Assembly (NCBI GenBank): GCA_938049795.1
Contig: CALLCD010000230.1
Span: 1-10,798, forward strand
Source: an uncultured Hyphomonadaceae bacterium
GTDB taxonomy: Bacteria; Pseudomonadota; Alphaproteobacteria; Caulobacterales; Hyphomonadaceae
Direction: 5' to 3'
Length of the DNA: 10,798 bases
Shown here: piece after piece, positions 6,787 to 10,798 of the stretch
Numbering within the stretch: position 1 is the first letter of the stretch
How the letters are laid out: every line of letters starts with the position of its first letter
Made by a program: the position numbers and the translations under genes
The notes under the pieces: generated by a model
The model's input: only the letters and a program-made list of their open reading frames with translations
Told to the model about the DNA's origin: nothing
The model's database searches: none

Positions 6787-8019
6787 TTACGCCTCAATCG
6801 CGGCATAGGCAAGCTGCTGGAATTGCGAGCGGACCGGATAGGTCGAGCTCGGGATCAACTGGGTCATCTGCACACCGATTATCTGCTCTTCCGGATCAAT
6901 CCAGAAATAGGTCGAAGCCAGCCCGCCCCATGCGAACGTCCCCAAGGAGGATGGCTGGCGCGTGGCCACAGTATCCGTCACCACGCTACCCAAAAGGCAA
7001 AACCCGTTCCCCTCCATCCGCCCCTCAGCAAAGGTCTTGTCGCCCATGTCGAGAATGCTCTTGCCCTCTGGCAAATGGTTGAGCGTCATAAACTCGACCG
7101 TTTTCGGGCTCAGCAAACGCGCCCCGTCCAGCGCCCCGCCCTCAAGCAACATCTGCGCAAACCGGTGATAATCAGCCAGCGTAGACACGAGCCCGCCGCC
7201 CGCATTGAGCAAGCTCGGCTGGCTGGCATAAAGCTTTGACGCTGCCCCCGCCCCATCCGACAGGACCGCCTTTCCGGTCTTTTCGTCAATCGCATAACAC
7301 GCGCCCAGCCGATGCAATTGATCGCTTGGCACAGAAAACCCGGTATCAGTCATGCTGAGCGGCTCGAATATCCGTGTCCGGAAAAACACATCGAGCGTCT
7401 GCCCCGACACCACTTCCACAATCGCACCAAGCACATCGATGGAATGCCCATAATTAAACTGTTCCCCGGGCGAAAAGACCAGCGGTAGTCCGGCAATCTG
7501 ACGCACAAATTCGCGCAAAGTTCCGCGCTCGGCCCCCTTCAGCTCGCGCCGGTAAATCGCATCCACCTCATGCTGGAACAGAAAGCCATAAGTCAGCCCC
7601 GATGTGTGCGTGAACAGATCAAGTAGCGTCATCGGCCGGTCGGGCGCGCGCAAATTTGGTGCATCCGCCGTGCCGCCATCCCAGACTTTCACATCCGCAT
7701 ATTCCGGCAAATAGCGCGCAACTTCATGCTCAAGCCGCAACTTGCCTTCCTCAAACAGCATCATCGCCGCCACCGCCGTAATCGGCTTGGTCATCGAATA
7801 GATCCGGTAAATCGTGTCCTCGGCAATCGGGCTCTCCCCGCCCATCTCGAGACTGCCGCGCAAACCGAGATGCGCCACCTCCCCGCCCCGGCTGAGCAAT
7901 GTCGCCATACAAGGCAATTTCCCCGCATCGAGATAAGACTGGAAAAAGTCAGCTATGCGATCAAGCCGCTCGGCAGACAGAGCAAGCTCGGCGGGCGGTT
8001 TGGTGGTCATTTTGGGCAT
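6787..8019 (-). CDS. Serine hydrolase, family VIII carboxylesterase/class C beta-lactamase-like
   Basis: 410 residues, no signal peptide, so probably cytoplasmic. Active-site motifs: nucleophile S75-M-T-K78 (YRIYSMTKPI), Y190-G-H-S (FNYGHSIDVLG) as the catalytic tyrosine motif, and W364-G-G (FAWGGLAST), the WGG that replaces KTG in family VIII esterases of the EstB type. This combination points to hydrolysis of short-chain esters rather than beta-lactam resistance, though some family VIII enzymes have weak beta-lactamase activity. Other family features are HTSGLTYGF (138-146), LFQHEVDAIY and YFWIDPEEQIIGVQMTQLIP near the C-terminus. ATG at 8019 has GAGGA upstream with a 7-base spacer; M4 is a possible alternative start. 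It lies 45 bases downstream of the acyl-CoA dehydrogenase gene and 34 bases upstream of the DUF3253 gene, suggesting one transcription unit. A link to releasing acyl groups for the dehydrogenase is inference. Confidence 0.93.
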   Translation of the reverse strand: MPKMTTKPPAELALSAERLDRIADFFQSYLDAGKLPCMATLLSRGGEVAHLGLRGSLEMGGESPIAEDTIYRIYSMTKPITAVAAMMLFEEGKLRLEHEVARYLPEYADVKVWDGGTADAPNLRAPDRPMTLLDLFTHTSGLTYGFLFQHEVDAIYRRELKGAERGTLREFVRQIAGLPLVFSPGEQFNYGHSIDVLGAIVEVVSGQTLDVFFRTRIFEPLSMTDTGFSVPSDQLHRLGACYAIDEKTGKAVLSDGAGAASKLYASQPSLLNAGGGLVSTLADYHRFAQMLLEGGALDGARLLSPKTVEFMTLNHLPEGKSILDMGDKTFAEGRMEGNGFCLLGSVVTDTVATRQPSSLGTFAWGGLASTYFWIDPEEQIIGVQMTQLIPSSTYPVRSQFQQLAYAAIEA

Positions 8020-8064
8020 AAAGTTTTCCTCTAATCCTTCTAAAGGTCGATGAGCACAAACGCG

Positions 8065-9225
8065 CTAAACCTCCCCCCGCTTCGCCGCACGCGCGAGTTC
8101 CCGTGCGATAATAATCTGCTGGATCTGGCTTGTGCCTTCATAGAGGCGGAAGATGCGCGCGTCGCGATAGAAGCGCTCGATGCCGTAATCGGCGACATAG
8201 CCCGCCCCGCCAAACACCTGCACGGCGCGGTCGGCGACGCGGCCTACCATTTCCGAAGCAAACAGTTTCGTCGAGCTGGCCAGCATGGTGACCGGCTCAC
8301 CGGCATCGCGCCGCCGCGCCGTCTCGAGGATCATGCAGCGGGCGGCATAGCATTCGGCCTGACTGTCCGCCATCATCGCCTGGACAAGCTGATGCTGGGC
8401 AATCGTCTTGCCAAACTGTTCGCGCTCGAGCGCATAATTGACCATTTCAGAGATCAGCCGCTCGGCCATGCCCGTACACACCGCCGAAATATGCAGCCGC
8501 CCCTTGTCGAGCACCGACATGGCCACCTTGAAGCCCTGTCCCTCCTCGCCCACGCGATTGGCCACCGGCACCCGTGCGCCATCAAAAATCACATCGCAAA
8601 TATGCGCGCCCTGCTGGCCCATTTTCCGCTCCGGCAGCCCGACCGAAACGCCTTCCGTCCCGCGCTCGACCACAAAAGCCGACACGCCCTTCGCGCCCGG
8701 CGTGTCCGCATCCGTCCGCGCCATCACGGTGAACAGGTCCGCCTTGTCCGCATTGGTGATGTAGCGCTTGGTGCCAGAGAGGACATAATGATCGCCCGCG
8801 CGCACAGCTTTGGTCCGCACACTCCCCGCGTCCGACCCCGCTTCCGGCTCGGTCAACGCAAAGCTCGCAATCAAATCGCCAGAGGCAATGCCCGGCAGCC
8901 ATTTCCTCTTCTGCGCCTCGTCGCCATGCAGCACCAGCGCTTGCGAGCCAATGCCGATATTCGTTCCCGCGACAGAGCGGAACGCAGGCGAGGTCCAGCC
9001 CAGCTCCAGCGCGACAAGGCATTCGGTCTCCATATCAAGGTCCAGCCCGCCATAGCTTTCCGGCACAGCCAGGCCAAACAGCCCGAGCGCCTTCATCTCC
9101 TCGACAATGCTTTGCGGCATCTCGTCCGTCTCGCCGACCTCCGCCTCAAGCGGCACACATTTCTCGCGCACAAACCGGCGCACCGTCTCGATCAGTTGCG
9201 CGCGAATTTCTGGGTCAAAGGCCAT
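8065..9225 (-). CDS. Acyl-CoA dehydrogenase (FAD-dependent)
   Basis: Catalyses alpha,beta-dehydrogenation of an acyl-CoA, passing electrons to electron-transfer flavoprotein; soluble cytoplasmic homotetramer in this family. 386 residues, the usual length. The N-terminal helical domain is followed by the FAD/substrate motif FALTEPEAGSDAGS (122-135), GTKRYITNADKADLF (151-165), the middle beta domain with KGVSAFVVERGTEGVSVG, and the C-terminal helical domain with LEREQFGKTIAQHQLVQAMM (266-285), AVQVFGGAGYVADYGIERFY (334-353) and RIFRLYEGTSQIQ (357-369). E363 in YEGT is the catalytic base at the short/medium-chain position. Chain length or branching cannot be read from the sequence; short-chain or branched substrates are typical of close types. 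ATG at 9225 has GGAG with a 7-base spacer. It is the first gene of a likely three-gene unit with the esterase and DUF3253 protein, and is divergent from a PaaI-type thioesterase. Confidence 0.96.
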   Translation of the reverse strand: MAFDPEIRAQLIETVRRFVREKCVPLEAEVGETDEMPQSIVEEMKALGLFGLAVPESYGGLDLDMETECLVALELGWTSPAFRSVAGTNIGIGSQALVLHGDEAQKRKWLPGIASGDLIASFALTEPEAGSDAGSVRTKAVRAGDHYVLSGTKRYITNADKADLFTVMARTDADTPGAKGVSAFVVERGTEGVSVGLPERKMGQQGAHICDVIFDGARVPVANRVGEEGQGFKVAMSVLDKGRLHISAVCTGMAERLISEMVNYALEREQFGKTIAQHQLVQAMMADSQAECYAARCMILETARRRDAGEPVTMLASSTKLFASEMVGRVADRAVQVFGGAGYVADYGIERFYRDARIFRLYEGTSQIQQIIIARELARAAKRGEV

Positions 9226-9344
9226 TTCCGAACTCCGTAGATAACACGCGAAAACTCTAGCCGCGCGAGGTCACTTTGTCGAAGGGTAACGTAAGGGGAG
9301 CGATTGTTGCCGCTCGCCCCGCGCGGTATGTCTGGAGCGTCGAA

Positions 9345-9350
9345 AGGAAG
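9345..9350 (+). promoter_or_regulatory. Ribosome binding site AGGAAG for the thioesterase
   Basis: AGGAAG with a 6-base spacer precedes ATG at 9357. This favours that start over the alternative at 9276, whose extra 27 residues (many Arg/Ala) are not part of the hotdog domain. Confidence 0.6.
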
Positions 9351-9356
9351 CGCGCA

Positions 9357-9788
9357 ATGAAAATGACCGAGATCACCGACGGCCCGTTCGCCGGATGGAA
9401 GACATGGCCCGAAGAACCGTTCGAGCATGACGTGGCTGGCCCGTTCTATTTCCGCGTTGACGAGCAAGGCCCCGTCTGCGCTTTCCGCGCCGAGCCCAAA
9501 CACATAAATTCCGGCGGCGTTGTCCATGGCGGCTGCCTGATGACCTTTGCCGATTTCTCCCTGTTCGGCATCGCCCACGACCATATCGGCGACGATGATT
9601 ACGGCCTCACCGTCGCGTTCACCTCCGAGTTTCTCTCCGGCCCAAAGACCGGCCAACTCATCGAAGCCCGCGGCGACGTCCTACGCGCCGGCCGCTCCAT
9701 CATCTTCGTCCGAGGGATCGTCACCGCAGACGGCACACCTGCACTCAATTTTTCAGGAACAATCAAGCGCGTCCGGGCGAAGGGGTAG
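9357..9788 (+). CDS. PaaI-family hotdog-fold thioesterase
   Basis: 143 residues from ATG 9357, typical for single-domain hotdog thioesterases. The family motif NSGGVVHGGCLMTFAD (51-66) contains the conserved N51, the HGG turn (57-59) and an acidic residue, D66, on the central helix that is the probable catalytic carboxylate. It is followed by GLTVAFTSEFLSGPKTGQLI and the FVRGIVTADGTPALNFSGT strands that complete the fold. Such enzymes hydrolyse acyl-CoA thioesters (aromatic or aliphatic) in the cytoplasm, recycling CoA. The substrate here is unknown. It is divergently transcribed from the acyl-CoA dehydrogenase across 131 bases, which suggests a related acyl-CoA role. The next gene starts 4 bases after its stop. 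GC content is high: 42 of 60 bases at 9661-9720. Confidence 0.92.
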   Translation: MKMTEITDGPFAGWKTWPEEPFEHDVAGPFYFRVDEQGPVCAFRAEPKHINSGGVVHGGCLMTFADFSLFGIAHDHIGDDDYGLTVAFTSEFLSGPKTGQLIEARGDVLRAGRSIIFVRGIVTADGTPALNFSGTIKRVRAKG

Positions 9789-9792
9789 AGCA

Positions 9793-10461
9793 ATGGTCTG
9801 GTATGCAAACGAAATACTTTTTGAAGCGTCAGAGAATGCTGTTGCATTCATAGAAGATAGGACTGAACTCAAAGAACATGCCTATTTGATACAAAACCCA
9901 ATACAACACGATTGGTATAGAGCCGAACACGAACACGCTGCTCCAGAACAGGGTCTGATAGTCTTACGACCAATCGGTAACAAAACAGGCTCGCACCAAT
10001 ACAATTGGTTCAAAAATAATGCCGAACGCTACAATGAGGGAGCTGTACTGGAACCACTCGCACTTGATCTTGTAAAATCTGCTTCCAAAAAATACAAAAT
10101 AGGCCTCTACGAAGCCTTCAGCGGCTTCTCAACTGAAGAATTGGAGAGCCACTATCCCGCATTAGTTCTCGCAGGACTTATGTCAGACACAATTGGGGAA
10201 ACTGTCGTTTTGTATGAAGCATCAAGCTCAGGGGGGCCATTCGACTGGGAACTCGCGTGGTTTTTCGGAGAAAACGAAAGACTACTCAAGAAGAAGAGTT
10301 GGGATGACGATGCGCAAATTGAGGTGCGCCATGGGAGCCAAACCCCCTTCAAAGGGAATATCTTGGTGACTGCACTACAAGCTCTAGGCTGCAAGCAACC
10401 CTCGCATTACTTCGCGCCACACACGCGATCATTTCCATGGGCCGAGCACAAGTTTCGATAG
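9793..10461 (+). CDS. AT-rich orphan protein, function unknown
   Basis: 222 residues from ATG 9793; AAGGGG lies 7 bases upstream, at the end of the preceding thioesterase gene. I do not recognise a family. It is a soluble-looking protein with no signal peptide or membrane segment, and is rich in aromatics (seven Trp). Notable segments are NPIQHDWYRAEHEHAAPEQG (35-54), GLIVLRPIGNKTGSHQYNWF (54-73), YEAFSGFSTEELESHYPALV (106-125), SSGGPFDWELAWFFGENERL (145-164) and a basic/aromatic C-terminus ending FPWAEHKFR. No catalytic signature stands out. Base composition is sharply different from its neighbours: 22 of 60 GC at 9841-9900 and 26 of 60 at 10081-10140, against 42 of 60 in the gene just upstream. 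The codons are correspondingly A/T-ended (aaa, gaa, aat, ata). This suggests recent horizontal acquisition. An open frame runs upstream to 9547 inside the thioesterase gene but is an out-of-frame shadow. Confidence 0.8.
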   Translation: MVWYANEILFEASENAVAFIEDRTELKEHAYLIQNPIQHDWYRAEHEHAAPEQGLIVLRPIGNKTGSHQYNWFKNNAERYNEGAVLEPLALDLVKSASKKYKIGLYEAFSGFSTEELESHYPALVLAGLMSDTIGETVVLYEASSSGGPFDWELAWFFGENERLLKKKSWDDDAQIEVRHGSQTPFKGNILVTALQALGCKQPSHYFAPHTRSFPWAEHKFR

Positions 10462-10470
10462 CTAAACAAT

Positions 10471-10480
10471 CTCTAGAGAG
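10471..10480. repeat. Perfect 10-base palindrome CTCTAGAGAG
   Basis: Short self-complementary sequence 10 bases after the orphan gene's stop. It may be part of a 3' structure but is too short to assign, and I see no T-run after it. Confidence 0.25.
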
Positions 10481-10505
10481 CAATTTGGCCGCGCTCTCCC
10501 CCTCC

Positions 10506-10613
10506 CTGTCATCCCGGAATTTCGCGCAAGCAGAATATCCGGGACCCAGCAGCGTGAGCACCGCACTTACCGTTCTGGGTCCCGGGTCTCGCTGCGCTCG
10601 CCCGGGATGACAG
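10506..10613. repeat. Nested palindromic intergenic repeat (about 108 bases)
   Basis: Two nested perfect inverted repeats. The outer arms are CTGTCATCCCGG (10506-10517) and CCGGGATGACAG (10602-10613). The inner arms are CCGGGACCCAG (10539-10549) and CTGGGTCCCGG (10575-10585), enclosing a 25-base loop. The material between outer and inner arms (10518-10538 and 10586-10601) is partly complementary (GCGCA/GCG-rich), so the whole can fold into one long imperfect hairpin. GTCATCCCGGG-type palindromes are frequent dispersed intergenic elements in alphaproteobacteria, so this is probably one copy of such a family. It lies between convergent genes and could also act as a two-way terminator or RNA-stabilising hairpin; that function is inferred. 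Confidence 0.85.
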
Positions 10614-10660
10614 TGTGGGCGGTAATCTTTCGTGCTTTCTCCGACGCCAAAGGCTAACCC

Positions 10661-10798
10661 CTACCCCAACACATCCTTCACCCATGGCCCGAACGGCGAA
10701 CTGCCTAGCATCGCCAATTGGGTTTTTGCGGAGACGTCGTTGATGGCCTCTTGCGGGCGGCGTTCGGGGTGGATGGGGCGGCGTAAGGGGCGTTGGCC
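10661..10798 (-). CDS. C-terminal fragment of an unidentified protein (runs off right edge)
   Basis: The minus strand is open from the window edge for 45 codons to a TAG stop at 10661-10663. The fragment reads GQRPLRRPIHPERRPQEAIN and then DVSAKTQLAMLGSSPFGPWV, ending KDVLG. Coding character is supported by natural-looking protein composition and consistent GC in third positions. The start and most of the protein are outside the window, and I cannot name the family. It is convergent with the AT-rich orphan gene, the palindromic repeat lying between them. Confidence 0.6.
   Translation of the reverse strand, partial: GQRPLRRPIHPERRPQEAINDVSAKTQLAMLGSSPFGPWVKDVLG

Noticed and set aside
5250..8019. 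The two SxxK hydrolases as a recent tandem duplication
   Set aside because: They lie on opposite strands, have different third motifs (HRG versus WGG) and different location signals, and their sequences are not closely alike. They are at most distant superfamily members.
8050..9240. Plus-strand open frame of 396 codons opposite the acyl-CoA dehydrogenase
   Set aside because: Antisense shadow, Arg/His-rich and spanning the whole dehydrogenase; no plausible ribosome site or motif.
9192..9656. Minus-strand open frame of 154 codons across the thioesterase and divergent spacer
   Set aside because: Overlaps two well-supported genes and has no recognisable motif.
9547..9792. N-terminal extension of the AT-rich orphan gene
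   Set aside because: The extension is Ser/Pro/Ala-rich out-of-frame translation of the thioesterase gene. Composition and a good ribosome site place the true start at 9793.

Overview
The window looks like chromosomal DNA from a GC-rich alphaproteobacterium, probably near the Hyphomonadaceae/Caulobacterales. This rests on the UvrA sequence type, the acyl-CoA dehydrogenase and PaaI-type thioesterase neighbourhood, and an intergenic palindrome with GTCATCCCGG arms of a kind common in that class. The lineage call is an inference. Most of the window is ordinary housekeeping and catabolic gene content with short intergenic gaps.

Layout from left to right. (1) The 3' three quarters of uvrA (+), the damage-recognition ATPase of nucleotide excision repair, ends in an unusual lysine/alanine/proline-rich, histone H1-like tail. 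(2) Convergent to it is a two-gene minus-strand unit: a 734-residue molybdopterin/[4Fe-4S] oxidoreductase (5020 to 2816), followed 9 bases later by a small three-helix membrane protein (2806 to 2357). (3) After a 229-base divergent intergenic region comes a secreted SxxK serine hydrolase of the beta-lactamase fold (+), most likely starting at a TTG codon at 5250. (4) A minus-strand cluster, reading 9225 to 6420, encodes an acyl-CoA dehydrogenase, a cytoplasmic family VIII-like esterase/beta-lactamase-fold hydrolase and a DUF3253 winged-helix protein. The last of these overlaps the 3' end of the secreted hydrolase by 18 bases. (5) Divergent from the dehydrogenase is a PaaI-type hotdog thioesterase (+), followed 4 bases later by a 222-residue orphan gene that is much more AT-rich than everything else here. 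(6) A roughly 108-base nested palindromic repeat separates the orphan from the C-terminal end of an unidentified minus-strand gene that runs off the right edge.

How the genes may fit together: the acyl-CoA dehydrogenase, esterase and divergent thioesterase are compatible with acyl-CoA or ester catabolism. The molybdoenzyme appears to stand alone, without an adjacent electron-transfer subunit, apart from the coupled membrane protein. I found no CRISPR, RNA gene, transposase or defence locus. The items most worth following up are the AT-rich orphan gene, the apparent lack of a conventional molybdenum ligand in the oxidoreductase with its coupled membrane protein, and the UvrA tail.
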